The notes under the pieces were generated by a model that was given only the letters and a program-made list of their open reading frames with translations, ran no database searches and had not been told where the DNA came from. Positions 9,086 to 18,653 of a stretch of DNA of 64,000 nucleotides are shown in pieces. Within the stretch, counting starts at the first letter, position 1. Each line of letters starts with the position of its first letter. Origin of the DNA: Komagataeibacter xylinus NBRC 15237. Its GTDB lineage: Bacteria; Pseudomonadota; Alphaproteobacteria; Acetobacterales; Acetobacteraceae. The stretch is taken from contig NZ_BCTP01000004.1 in NCBI RefSeq assembly GCF_001571345.1, positions 1 to 64,000 of the forward strand, written 5' to 3'. Both the position numbers and the translations under genes were made by a program.

Positions 9086-10612
9086 GTGCAGTCATCTTCC
9101 GTGGCAGAGACGGCCTCTGCCTATAGCCCTTCGACACGCCGGCTTGTTTTCATCGGCCTTATCCTGACCATGATCATGGGCGCGCTCGACCAGAGCATCG
9201 TCTCGACCGCACTGCCCACGATTGTCAGCGACCTTGGCGGCCTGGCGCATATGTCCTGGGTCGTTACGGCGTTCATGCTCACCTCCACAATCGCCACGCC
9301 AATGTATGGCAAATTGTCCGACATGTTCGGCAGGCGGCCGTTGCTGGCGTTCAGCATCGGCTCGTTTCTCGGTGCCTCGCTGCTATGCGGCATTGCGCAG
9401 GGCATGGGGCAGCTTATCGTGTTCCGTGGCCTTCAGGGCGTGGGCGCAGGTGGCCTGATGACACTATCGCAGACGGTGATCGGCGATATGGTATCGCCCC
9501 GGCAACGGGGCCGCTATCAGGGGCTGTTTACCGGAGCCTTTGCGGTCAGCAGTGTCGCGGGGCCATTTCTGGGCGGTGTGCTGACAGGTGCGCTGTCCTG
9601 GCGATGGGTCTTTTGGGTCAATCTGCCGATCGGGCTTCTCGCATTCGGGCTGATCATGCTGAGCCTGCCTGCTGGCCGGGTCGAGGCGAGGCCGCGCATC
9701 GACTATCCCGGCGCGGCCCTCCTGAGCATTGCCACGGCTGGCTTCCTGCTGTTGTTCAATGCCCTCGGCACGACCCTGGCATGGACATCGCCGCTCACAT
9801 TTCTGCTGCTCGGGGGCGCGACGCTCGTGTTCGTGGCGTTCATCTGGCAGGAGCGACGGGCGCCTGAGCCGCTCATCAGTCTTGACCTGCTGCGTATCCC
9901 GACCTTTTCCATATGTGTCGCCGCAACCGGCATCATGTCTTTTGCCATGATGGGGTCGATGATCTTCCTGCCCCTTTATTACCAGCTTGTGCTTGGTGAG
10001 ACACCGGCGGCATCTGGCCTGATGATGTTGCCGCAGGTCGGCACGATGATGATCAGTTCGGTGCTGGGTGGCTATGTTTCGTCCCGCACGCAACGCTACA
10101 CGCTTCTGCTTTCCATCGGTGTGGGCATCGAATTCACGGCGCTTACCCTGATCGCGCTCTGTGCCCATCATGGCGCGCCTGCCCTGTTCTTCCTGCTCAG
10201 CCTCGGATGTCTCGGCGTGGGCATGGGAATTGGCATGCCCAATGCAACAGTCATGATCCAGAATGCCGTGCCAACGGGTTCACTCGGTATCGCCACGGCC
10301 ATGATGTCTTTCATCCGCTCGCTCGGCGGCTCGCTTGGCGTGGCCCTCTCGGGCGGCGTGATGGCGCTGACCCTGCAGAACCGCCTGAAGGTGCTGCCAG
10401 AAAAAATTGACGTGCCCGCATTCCTGGAAAAAGGCATGGCCGCGATCCAGACACTCTCCCCCGCAACGCATGGAGAGGTAACGCAGGCCTATAAAGGTGC
10501 CATCAGCGCCAGCCTGAGCGTGAGCAGCAGCTTCATGTTCCTTGCGTTCCTGCTGGTCGTTGGGCTGATGGTGCGCCAGGCCGCTATGGGAAACAGGACG
10601 GGGCAGGAGTAG
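9086..10612 (+). CDS. MFS multidrug exporter, DHA2 (14-TM, EmrB/QacA) family
   Basis: This 508-aa inner-membrane protein has the DHA2 layout. TM1 carries ALDQSIVSTALPTIVSDL, motif A is GKLSDMFGRRPLL, and the GLQGVGAGG motif follows; about 14 hydrophobic segments are visible, with a cytoplasmic C-terminal tail. It should export drugs or other small hydrophobic compounds by proton antiport. The only good start before TM1 is the GTG at 9086. No membrane-fusion partner (EmrA) or TetR regulator lies beside it, so partners and inducer are unknown. Confidence 0.9.
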   Translation: MQSSSVAETASAYSPSTRRLVFIGLILTMIMGALDQSIVSTALPTIVSDLGGLAHMSWVVTAFMLTSTIATPMYGKLSDMFGRRPLLAFSIGSFLGASLLCGIAQGMGQLIVFRGLQGVGAGGLMTLSQTVIGDMVSPRQRGRYQGLFTGAFAVSSVAGPFLGGVLTGALSWRWVFWVNLPIGLLAFGLIMLSLPAGRVEARPRIDYPGAALLSIATAGFLLLFNALGTTLAWTSPLTFLLLGGATLVFVAFIWQERRAPEPLISLDLLRIPTFSICVAATGIMSFAMMGSMIFLPLYYQLVLGETPAASGLMMLPQVGTMMISSVLGGYVSSRTQRYTLLLSIGVGIEFTALTLIALCAHHGAPALFFLLSLGCLGVGMGIGMPNATVMIQNAVPTGSLGIATAMMSFIRSLGGSLGVALSGGVMALTLQNRLKVLPEKIDVPAFLEKGMAAIQTLSPATHGEVTQAYKGAISASLSVSSSFMFLAFLLVVGLMVRQAAMGNRTGQE

Positions 10613-11361
10613 GGCGGCCGCAGTCGCGGCGGTGGCTGCAATCCAGAAATTTCCTTCATGGATTATCAGGCAGAAGATCAGGGCGCATTTTCCAGATAGG
10701 AAATAATACCTGAAAAAACATGAATTGCGGACATATTTTTGTTGTCATGTCGCTTTTTGTAGGGTAGCCCTGATCATAGGTTTTGCCGTGATGGCATGCA
10801 GGCAGTCATATTCTGCCTGGATGGTACGAATCAGGCACGTCATGTCGCTCAGGAATATCGTGAATCGGTATGACCCTGGGGGTATGCAGGCCCATCTGCC
10901 CCCAAAAAGCATATTAAAAAAACTGTTGATGATGTCAGTCAGTTTTGGCGGCAGCATGCTGCCATGCCCTTTTGGCAGGGCGGGAAAGGTGTGGGAAATA
11001 TACCGGAAAACAAAGGAAATCCGGATAGTTGCCTGATTATGTAACAATAAAAAACACGCAATCTAAAATCAATTAAACTAATTATACCTTACCGAATAAA
11101 TAACATATCACTTTTTGTTGATTTGTATGGAATGGTCCTGATCGGCGATCGGAAAGAGGCAGATCACGTACAACAATTTATTTATATCTAAGGATATGTG
11201 ATATAAATGATAAAAAAGACCAGCTATATAAATATAAACTAATAAAAATAATCAATAATATATCAACTAAGCAAATAAATACCATCTGATGTGACGAGGA
11301 TTTATGCCGCCACGCAGGCGGTATCTATACTTAACCATGTGCTCCCCGATGGAATAATGCC
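10613..11361. other. 749-bp intergenic stretch without a supported gene
   Basis: The first half has ordinary composition and holds two weak open frames of about 100 codons on opposite strands (near 10725-11047) with no recognisable similarity or good start. The second half, about 11040-11330, is strikingly AT-rich. It precedes the GTG start of the MHYT-GGDEF-EAL gene and probably carries its promoter. No structured RNA or repeat was recognised. Confidence 0.4.
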
Positions 11362-13371
11362 GTGTTGCAATTGTTTAAAATAATGATGGATTCCAACATG
11401 CCCCTCCTTATTTCTGCCCTCATCGTGTGTATCGCGGGTTCGTGGATCACTGTCCGCATCATGGCGCGTATTGCCGCGACCCCAGGGCGGCAGAATCATT
11501 CATGGTACCTGCAATGCGCGGCCGCAGGGGCCACAACCATATGGTGCACCCACTTTCTGGCACTGCTGGCATATATGCCGGGCGTTGCGGGCCTGCTGAA
11601 TATTCCGCTTACGCTGTTTTCGTTTATCGTTGCCGCCGCGGGCGTGCTGTCGGCAACCGTCATCGCCACCACCAGCAGGAGCCGGATGGGGCCAGCACTT
11701 GGCGGCGCCGTGCTCGGCCTGGCTATTGCGGCCATGCATTATTCCGGCATGTATGCCGTGGAATTTGGCGAGCATATGGCCTGGAGCCTGCCAACAATCG
11801 CGCTCTCCCTGTTTCTGGGCACCGTTTTTGGCACGCTGTCCCTGCAATGCCTGCTGCGTAGCGGGAACCGGCATCGTGAAATCCTGGCCACGGTGCTGTT
11901 CGTTGCGGCAATCGCGGGGCTGCATTTTGTCGGCGTGTCCGCCATGCGCACGCACATGATGTCCGCCGAGCTTATGGCAACTGGCAATGCGCCTGTCGTG
12001 CTGGGTGTTGCGCTGGCCATTACGACCCTTTTGCTCGTGGCTACGGGCGGCAACAGTTTTTCAATTGATGATGCAACGCGCGCGGAATCCTATGAGCGCA
12101 TGCGGCAGATGGCGTTGCATGATGCCCTGACATCGCTCCCCAACCGCGTCAGCTTCGGTGATCACCTCGATCAGGTGATCGAGGATGCGAAAGCCCAGGG
12201 CACGCAGTTTGCACTGATCGGGATTGATCTTAACAAGTTCAAGGAAATCAACGATGTGCGCGGGCATGCCGCGGGCGATGTCGTGCTGATCACCATTGCC
12301 AACCGTTTTACCGAGATGCTGGGCGAGGGCGAGTTCGTGGCCCGTCTGGGCGGGGATGAATTCGCAGCAGTCCACCTGACGAGCGACCCCGATGAACTCA
12401 ATGCCTTTGTCGCCCGCATCGAGGAAGCCATCAACCTGCCCATCCCGATCGAGGACTACGAAGTCACGACCGGTGGCAGCGTGGGGCTGGCCCTGTTCCC
12501 CAAGGATGCCACCGACAAGGAAACGCTTGTAACCCGCGCTGACCTCGCCATGTATCGCGCCAAGGCGGACCCGTTGCGCACCGTGGCCTATTACGAGCCT
12601 GTCATGGATGAAACGGTCCGCGAAGCGCGCGCGCTGGCGGCGGACCTGAAAACGGCAATGGAAAAAGGCGAACTGAGCCTGCACTACCAGGTGCAGACCG
12701 CCATTGCGACGGGTGAGGTCTTTGGCTACGAGGCCCTGCTGCGCTGGAACAGCCCCGAACGTGGAGACGTGCCGCCAGCCCTGTTCATTCCCGTCGCCGA
12801 GGAGAACGGTCTCATCATCCCGCTCGGTGAATGGGTATTGCAGACGGCCTGCGCACAGGCGGCAAAGTGGGATGTTGCGTGCAAGCTGGCGGTCAACCTG
12901 TCTCCGGTGCAGTTCTTTCATCCTGATCTGTATCGTCTGGTCAAGGAAACGCTTGAAGACACCGGCCTGTCTCCCGACCGCCTCGAACTGGAATTAACGG
13001 AAACATCCATCATCGAGGACAAGCAGCGCGCGCTTGAAATCGTGCGCCGGATCAAGGAACTCGGCGTTGGCATTGCACTGGATGACTTCGGCACGGGTTA
13101 TTCGTCCATTGATACGCTGCGCTCCTTCCCGTTCGACCGCATCAAGCTTGATGGCAGCTTCATGCAGGGGATCGAAACCAATTCCGATGCGGCAGCCATT
13201 GTCCGTTCGGTGCTGGTCCTCGGCCGCACCATGAACATTGCCGTGCTGGCGGAAGGGATCGAAACGCCCCGGCAGCTTGAAGTGCTCCGTGGCGAGGGCT
13301 GCGTGGCGGGGCAGGGGTTCCTGATCGGTCGCCCCGCCTGCCCGCAAGCACTGGGGCTGCAGCCGGCCTGA
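11362..13371 (+). CDS. MHYT-GGDEF-EAL cyclic-di-GMP enzyme
   Basis: A 669-aa membrane protein. The N-terminal 235 residues form an MHYT sensor with about seven helices and the repeated motif set WCTHFLALLAY, AMHYSGMY and GLHFVGVSAM, which is thought to bind a metal near the membrane surface. A diguanylate cyclase domain follows with intact GGDEF (330-334), then a phosphodiesterase domain with intact EAL (457-459) and DDFGTG. The RxxD inhibitory site before GGDEF is absent. Both activities are therefore possible and the net output is unknown. The start is the GTG at 11362; an ATG at 11383 is an alternative. The second c-di-GMP gene begins 82 bp downstream, so they may be cotranscribed. Confidence 0.92.
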   Translation: MLQLFKIMMDSNMPLLISALIVCIAGSWITVRIMARIAATPGRQNHSWYLQCAAAGATTIWCTHFLALLAYMPGVAGLLNIPLTLFSFIVAAAGVLSATVIATTSRSRMGPALGGAVLGLAIAAMHYSGMYAVEFGEHMAWSLPTIALSLFLGTVFGTLSLQCLLRSGNRHREILATVLFVAAIAGLHFVGVSAMRTHMMSAELMATGNAPVVLGVALAITTLLLVATGGNSFSIDDATRAESYERMRQMALHDALTSLPNRVSFGDHLDQVIEDAKAQGTQFALIGIDLNKFKEINDVRGHAAGDVVLITIANRFTEMLGEGEFVARLGGDEFAAVHLTSDPDELNAFVARIEEAINLPIPIEDYEVTTGGSVGLALFPKDATDKETLVTRADLAMYRAKADPLRTVAYYEPVMDETVREARALAADLKTAMEKGELSLHYQVQTAIATGEVFGYEALLRWNSPERGDVPPALFIPVAEENGLIIPLGEWVLQTACAQAAKWDVACKLAVNLSPVQFFHPDLYRLVKETLEDTGLSPDRLELELTETSIIEDKQRALEIVRRIKELGVGIALDDFGTGYSSIDTLRSFPFDRIKLDGSFMQGIETNSDAAAIVRSVLVLGRTMNIAVLAEGIETPRQLEVLRGEGCVAGQGFLIGRPACPQALGLQPA

Positions 13372-13453
13372 TGCCACAGCGCCCCCGCATGCCTTTTCAA
13401 TTCCGTGCAGGCACGCAGCCTGCCTGTCAAATTCTGAACTGTGGCCTATCATC

Positions 13454-15703
13454 ATGAACAAGTTGCTCCTTACCTCGTCCTCCCCAAAGCCCGTATTAAC
13501 GGGTGATGCCGCCCTGACCCTGCTGACTGACGCGACCGAAGCGATCATTGTGACTGACGACCGCAATGACGTCCTCTTTTTCAATAAAGGGGCGGAAAAA
13601 CTCTGGGGTTACGCGCAGGATGAAGTGCGTGGCCAGAACGTGCGGATGCTGATCCCCGATTTTGCCTGCCATGAACACGATGCCCCCGCCGCCAGCCACC
13701 GCGCGACCGGTCTCGACGCCACGGTCGGCACATCGCGCGAAATCATCTTCGAGAACAGGCACGGTGACTACATCACCGGGGAACTGACGCTCTCTTCAAG
13801 CAGGGTCGGCCCGAAAGGCAGCAGATACTATCTTGCCTCCATCAAGGCGGTAACGGAAGAAAACCATCGCAAGAAACTGCTGGACCTGCAGAATACGGTG
13901 TTCCAGTCCCTCTCAACCGAAATGCAGATCCAGGATGTGGCTGACCTTGTGTGTCGGGAGGTGGAAAATTTCATTCCCAATACGGTCGCCATCCTTGTCC
14001 TGATCGATGAGGACCACCGGCTTCATGTCCTGTCAGGCCCGGGCCTGCCACGGCGCTATGCCGCAGCACTCGAAAACGTAACACTTTCCGATGCGGACAT
14101 CATGGCCCTGTCCAATGACCTTGACGAGGCGGCCACCGTTGTATGGGAAAGTTATCGCTCGCTCGGCGTGTCGCTGGGGCTGCATGATTGCTGGGCCTCC
14201 GCAATCAAGGCCAGCAATGGCAAGATATCGGGCATATTCGCGCTGTTTTCACGCAACACCAGCACAATCAGCGACTGGCCACAGAAAATCGTGGCGGGCT
14301 GCGTTCCCTTCTGCAGTGTGCTGATCGAGCAGTATGAAGCGCGTCACCATATTTCCCAACTGGCCAATTACGACCCGCTGACCGGCTTCCTGAACCGGAC
14401 CGCCATCCATAAAATTCTCAGGAACCTTGTCGGCAAACCGGGTGACAATCATTTCGCCGTGCTGATGCTCAACCTCGACCGCTTTCGCGATATCAACGAT
14501 GCGCTCGGGCACACCAATGGCGATGACTTTCTCAAGGCCGTGGCGGCACGGATCAAGAGCCTGTGCCGGAGCCATTATATCCTCAGCCGCGCAGGCGGGG
14601 ATGAGTTTGTCATCATATTGCCCGATACACAGGCAGTCCCGGCTACGGCATTTGCCGGGCGGCTGATCAAGGGCATGGAAGAACCCATCGAAATCGGTGG
14701 CAACTTCATCACGGCATCGATCAGTGCGGGCATCAGCATGTTCCCTGAAAACGGGCCGGACAGTGAATCCCTGATCGGCCATGCCGAAGCCGCGATGCGC
14801 CTTGCCAAGAAAGATGCCCGCGGCACATTCCGCGTCGCGACGCCAGAAGACCATACCGCGGCACAGGACCGCCTTGTCCTTGGCTCCGCCCTGCGTGATT
14901 CCCTGGCGAAGGGATTGCTCAACCTGCATTACCAGCCGCAGATCGAGGCCAAGACGGGCGCGCTCTATGGCGTGGAGGCCCTGTCGCGCTGGCATCATCC
15001 GCATCTGGGCAATATTTTCCCCTCCCGGTTCATTGCGGTGGCCGAGGATACCGGGCAGATCGAGGCGATCGGCGCCTGGTGCCTGGAAGAAGCCTGCCGC
15101 CAGATCGTGACATGGGACCGCGATGGGGTCATGATCCCGGCGGTATCGGTCAACCTGTCAGCCGGTCATTTCCGCAAGCGTCAGTTGCCCGAAATGATCT
15201 CGAACCTGCTGACCCGCTTCGGCATTGCCCCGGCGCGCCTTACGGTGGAAATTACCGAAAGCGTGATGATGGATGAAAACAAGGATACGATGGACGTATT
15301 GCACGCCATTCGTGCCCTGGATGTTGGCCTGTCCATGGATGATTTCGGCACGGGTTACTCATCGCTGTCGCGTCTGACCCGCCTGCCGCTGACTGAAATC
15401 AAGATTGACCGCAGTTTCATCATGAACCTTGAGCATGACGCCAATGCGCAGGCGGTGACAACGGCGGTGATCGGCATCGGCAACCGCCTGGGCATGACCG
15501 TCGTGACCGAAGGGGTGGAGACGGAGGCACAATACGCGCTTCTGGAAAGCCTGCATTGTGATGTCATGCAGGGCTATCTGTTCGCCAAACCCATGGCGCC
15601 AAAGGATCTGGAAACATGGTTCAGGCAGCCCCGCAAGATCATGCCCGCAATGCGCAAAGCGTGCGGAGAACAGCCAGCATCCGCTCAGGCTGAAAAGAAA
15701 TAA
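13454..15703 (+). CDS. PAS-GAF-GGDEF-EAL c-di-GMP phosphodiesterase, probable haem O2 sensor (PdeA1/DosP type)
   Basis: This 749-aa soluble protein has a PAS domain (about 20-135), a GAF-like domain (about 145-300), GGDEF (intact at 381-385) and EAL (508-510) with DDFGTG. The PAS segment FFNKGAEKLWGY and the following MLIPDF closely match E. coli DosP. His82 in SHRATG aligns with the proximal haem His of DosP. Komagataeibacter xylinus PDEA1 is a known haem-PAS phosphodiesterase that controls cellulose synthesis, and this protein has the same PAS-GGDEF-EAL order. Whether it is PDEA1 itself or a paralogue cannot be decided here. The start is ATG at 13454. Confidence 0.88.
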   Translation: MNKLLLTSSSPKPVLTGDAALTLLTDATEAIIVTDDRNDVLFFNKGAEKLWGYAQDEVRGQNVRMLIPDFACHEHDAPAASHRATGLDATVGTSREIIFENRHGDYITGELTLSSSRVGPKGSRYYLASIKAVTEENHRKKLLDLQNTVFQSLSTEMQIQDVADLVCREVENFIPNTVAILVLIDEDHRLHVLSGPGLPRRYAAALENVTLSDADIMALSNDLDEAATVVWESYRSLGVSLGLHDCWASAIKASNGKISGIFALFSRNTSTISDWPQKIVAGCVPFCSVLIEQYEARHHISQLANYDPLTGFLNRTAIHKILRNLVGKPGDNHFAVLMLNLDRFRDINDALGHTNGDDFLKAVAARIKSLCRSHYILSRAGGDEFVIILPDTQAVPATAFAGRLIKGMEEPIEIGGNFITASISAGISMFPENGPDSESLIGHAEAAMRLAKKDARGTFRVATPEDHTAAQDRLVLGSALRDSLAKGLLNLHYQPQIEAKTGALYGVEALSRWHHPHLGNIFPSRFIAVAEDTGQIEAIGAWCLEEACRQIVTWDRDGVMIPAVSVNLSAGHFRKRQLPEMISNLLTRFGIAPARLTVEITESVMMDENKDTMDVLHAIRALDVGLSMDDFGTGYSSLSRLTRLPLTEIKIDRSFIMNLEHDANAQAVTTAVIGIGNRLGMTVVTEGVETEAQYALLESLHCDVMQGYLFAKPMAPKDLETWFRQPRKIMPAMRKACGEQPASAQAEKK

Positions 15704-15723
15704 CCATACGGCCTGACAGGAAG

Positions 15724-15754
15724 AGGCACGCCACAGCTTTATGGTGGCGTGCCT
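15724..15754 (+). terminator. Strong hairpin after the phosphodiesterase gene
   Basis: A perfect 11-bp inverted repeat (AGGCACGCCAC / GTGGCGTGCCT) with a 9-nt loop begins 20 bp after the stop codon of the phosphodiesterase gene. There is no T-run after it, so it is terminator-like rather than a standard intrinsic terminator. Confidence 0.6.
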
Positions 15755-15980
15755 CCGGTCTGTACAAGAACCCGTTTTGAATTACAGTGCCAACACCCTG
15801 AACAAGTCTTTTGGCGACAGAATGCGGGAATGACAATGTGCCCGCGCGAACGCAGACCTGGCGGGGTGTGGCAGGTCGTGCAGACTGACGCCGGGAATAT
15901 TGAATGGCATGGAGCACGGTATCGGTCTTCTGATTACATCAGGTGACCGATACGAAACTGCACATGCTCATGCGGTTTTT

Positions 15981-15998
15981 ATCTGGTCTGGACCAGAT
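15981..15998. repeat. 18-bp near-perfect palindrome at the aminotransferase 3' end
   Basis: ATCTGGTC TG GACCAGAT is an inverted repeat with a 2-nt centre, 1 bp from the stop codon of the minus-strand aminotransferase. The tight centre disfavours a normal hairpin loop, so it could be a protein site or part of a termination structure. Confidence 0.45.
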
Positions 15999-15999
15999 C

Positions 16000-17202
16000 T
16001 TACTTCAACCCGTCCACAAAGGCTGCGATCCGGCGGCAGCCTTCGCGCAGGGTATCGGTGTCGGTGGCGTAGGAAATGCGGAAGAACGGGCTCATGCCGT
16101 AGGCTGCGCCCTGCACGGAGGCAACCTGCTGTTCTTCAAGCAGGGTCATGACAAAATCGGCATCGGTTGCAATCAGGCGTCCGCCGGCCGAAGTCCTGCC
16201 CATGCAGCCACTGATGTCGGGATAGACATAGAACGCGCCCTGCGGCGTATGGCACTGCACGCCGGGAATGGCGTTGAGCAGGGAAACCACCAGGTCGCGC
16301 CGGGCCTGATATTCGACAGCGCGGTCCTTGAGGAAGTCCTGCGGGCCGTTCAGCGCCGCGACCGCAGCCGCCTGCGCCAGCGTGTTGATGCCGCTCGTAG
16401 ACTGGCCCTGCATGTTGTTCATGGCAGCGATCAGCGCGCGCGGGCCACCGCAATAGCCAACGCGCCAGCCCGTCATGGCATAGGCCTTTGACACGCCATT
16501 GACGGTCAGCACCCGGTCCTTCAGGCGCGGCTCGACCTCGGCAATCGTGCAGAAGGTGAAGCCGTCATAGATCAGGTGCTCATAGATGTCATCGGTCATG
16601 ATCCAGACCTGCGGATGCTTCATCAGCACGGCGGCAATGGCTTCCATGTCCGCGCGCGGGCAGCACGCGCCAGTCGGGTTACCGGGGAAGTTGAGCACCA
16701 GCCACTTGGTTTTGGGTGTAATGGCAGCCTCAAGGGCCGCGGCCGAGAGGCGGAAGCCGCCTGCGGCCGGGCAGGGCACGGACACGATGGAGGCCCCGGC
16801 AAGGCGGGCAATATCAGCGTAGCTGATCCAGCTTGGCGTGGGCAGGACCACCTCGTCACCGGGGTTGATCGTCGCCATCATGGCATCATAGATGATCTGC
16901 TTGGCGCCGTTGGCCACCAGAATTTCGTTCAGGGCGTAATCAAGGTTGTTTTCACGCTGGAACTTGGTCTGGACCGCCTTTTTCAGCGCGGGCTTGCCGT
17001 CCTGCGGCGGGTATTTGGTATCACCCGCTCGGGCTGCGGCAAAGGCTGCATCCACCACATGCGCGGGCGTGGGAAAATCCGGCTCGCCCGATGACAGGCT
17101 GATGATCTTCAACCCTTCAGCCTTCAGTGCCGATGCCTTGTCGGTCATCGCGGCCGAAGCCGAAATCCCAATTCCATTCAGTCGATCAGCAAACCCGGGC
17201 AT
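16000..17202 (-). CDS. Class I/II PLP-dependent aminotransferase (aspartate aminotransferase type)
   Basis: This 400-aa protein matches the alpha-proteobacterial AspC/AatA family. It has SLSSGEPDFPTP near residue 36, the YPPQDG substrate loop, FPGNPTGA, TDDIYEHL and the PLP lysine in VSKAYAMTGWRVGY. It would transfer the amino group between aspartate or a related amino acid and 2-oxoglutarate. The exact substrate is not visible. The start is ATG at 17202 with GGAG upstream. It is the last of a run of minus-strand genes, 140 bp after the MFS carrier. Confidence 0.9.
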   Translation of the reverse strand: MPGFADRLNGIGISASAAMTDKASALKAEGLKIISLSSGEPDFPTPAHVVDAAFAAARAGDTKYPPQDGKPALKKAVQTKFQRENNLDYALNEILVANGAKQIIYDAMMATINPGDEVVLPTPSWISYADIARLAGASIVSVPCPAAGGFRLSAAALEAAITPKTKWLVLNFPGNPTGACCPRADMEAIAAVLMKHPQVWIMTDDIYEHLIYDGFTFCTIAEVEPRLKDRVLTVNGVSKAYAMTGWRVGYCGGPRALIAAMNNMQGQSTSGINTLAQAAAVAALNGPQDFLKDRAVEYQARRDLVVSLLNAIPGVQCHTPQGAFYVYPDISGCMGRTSAGGRLIATDADFVMTLLEEQQVASVQGAAYGMSPFFRISYATDTDTLREGCRRIAAFVDGLK

Positions 17203-17342
17203 CAGACACGTTCTCCAATTTCACTCAATGCAACAGCATATTAGATGTTCATAGCGATCGTAGATCGTTTCGCTACAGGTTAGATAGCGGTGAAAACCGT
17301 CTGGCCCCATACAACAATCCTATGAAGGCCCGCGTGTTTTCC

Positions 17343-18620
17343 TTACCCGTCCATCCGGATCGGGTCGCGCACCATGGCAAGCGACAGGCCGCCTGCTACG
17401 AGCAGGGCGGCAGCGCATATATACCATGCCATGTCAAAGCTGCCGGTCCATGACACGATATATCCGGTCAGGATGGGCGAGAGCAGCCCCAGCGAGTTGC
17501 TGCATGTCAGGGTCACACCCGTTACGGCGCCCATTTTGCCGCCGTCTTCCACCATGTCGGTCAGCAGCGCGGTACTGGCGCCATTGGCCGCCATCAGGCA
17601 GGCCAGCGCGCCAGACAGCACGAGCAGGATCGGCATCATGGTGTGAAAATACGGCAGCAGCCCGATCGTGGCGGCACCGAGCAGGCAGGTTGCAACAACA
17701 AAACGCCGGTTGGGCGGATGAATGCCCCTGCGAAAGACCAGATGTTCGAGAACGCGCCCGATAACCACCGCGCCAATGGCCGCGGCCAGATAACACAGGG
17801 CGGTGCTGTTGCCCGTGCCGGTCGTGTTGATGTGCAGTTCATGGATCAGGTAAAGCGGCATCCATGACATGACCAGAAAGTTCAGGTAGTTCTGGGTGCA
17901 CTGCACCGCCAGTATCCCCAGGAAGGAGGATGAGCGGAACAGGTTCCTGATCTCGCGCACCGTAATGGGCCTGCGCGGGGCGGCATCGGGTTTTTCCTTC
18001 GGATTACGGTACACCAGCCACCACACCAGCGCCCAGCCGATGCCTATGGCCCCAAGCGCCATGAACTCGCACCGCCACCCGAAGAATGTGATCAGATACG
18101 CCCCCGCAATCGTGCCGCCCGCCAGGCCAAGCTGCATGCCCGTGAGCAGCATGGTCATGACCGATCCGCGTTCGCGCGGCTGCGCCCAGTTGCGCACCAC
18201 CGTGGCCCCCACGCCAAAGGTCGGTGCCTCACCCACGCCAAGCAGCACGCGGGTCATCAGGAACTGGGTAATGTTCTGCGCCATGCCGCCAAGCAGCATG
18301 GCAAATGACCATACGCCCACGGCAAGGCTGCCAATAGTGCGCGCGCCGACCATGTCGAGCACGATGGTCGAGGGCAGGTTGAGCAGGAAATACGACCACA
18401 GGAAACTCGACGAAACCCAGCCCATCTGCACCGGTGTCAGCGAAAACTCCCTGCCCATCGTGGGCAGGGCGATGGAGAGCGCCGCGCGGTCGCCATAGCT
18501 GATGGCGTACATCAGGAAGACAAGAAAGAAGAACACGTAGCGGGCAGGAATTGCGCGCCTGCTTCGGGCGTGGGTGGTCATTTCACCTGTTGTCACGCTG
18601 TAGGACTCCTGGTGTGCCAT
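17343..18620 (-). CDS. MFS transporter, anion:cation symporter (ACS) family
   Basis: This 425-aa inner-membrane protein has about 12 hydrophobic segments and ACS-type features: YAISYGDRAALSIALPTMG in TM1, WSYFLLNLPS, and RVLLGVGEAPTFG with the VVRNWAQPRERG loop. The family takes up organic anions such as hexuronates, galactonate, tartrate or phthalate. The start at 18620 has no clear ribosome site. An ATG at 18581 (MTTHARSRR) is an alternative. It follows the EamA gene by 33 bp, so the two are probably cotranscribed. A carboxylate substrate related to the neighbouring amino-acid genes is conceivable. Confidence 0.88.
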   Translation of the reverse strand: MAHQESYSVTTGEMTTHARSRRAIPARYVFFFLVFLMYAISYGDRAALSIALPTMGREFSLTPVQMGWVSSSFLWSYFLLNLPSTIVLDMVGARTIGSLAVGVWSFAMLLGGMAQNITQFLMTRVLLGVGEAPTFGVGATVVRNWAQPRERGSVMTMLLTGMQLGLAGGTIAGAYLITFFGWRCEFMALGAIGIGWALVWWLVYRNPKEKPDAAPRRPITVREIRNLFRSSSFLGILAVQCTQNYLNFLVMSWMPLYLIHELHINTTGTGNSTALCYLAAAIGAVVIGRVLEHLVFRRGIHPPNRRFVVATCLLGAATIGLLPYFHTMMPILLVLSGALACLMAANGASTALLTDMVEDGGKMGAVTGVTLTCSNSLGLLSPILTGYIVSWTGSFDMAWYICAAALLVAGGLSLAMVRDPIRMDG

Positions 18621-18653
18621 GAATTACGAGAGAGGGGAGGGGACGTGCTGCGA

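Noticed and set aside
10725-11047. Two opposed frames of about 100 codons in the gap after the MFS exporter
   Set aside because: They overlap each other almost completely, have no recognisable motif, no good ribosome site and unusual residue content.
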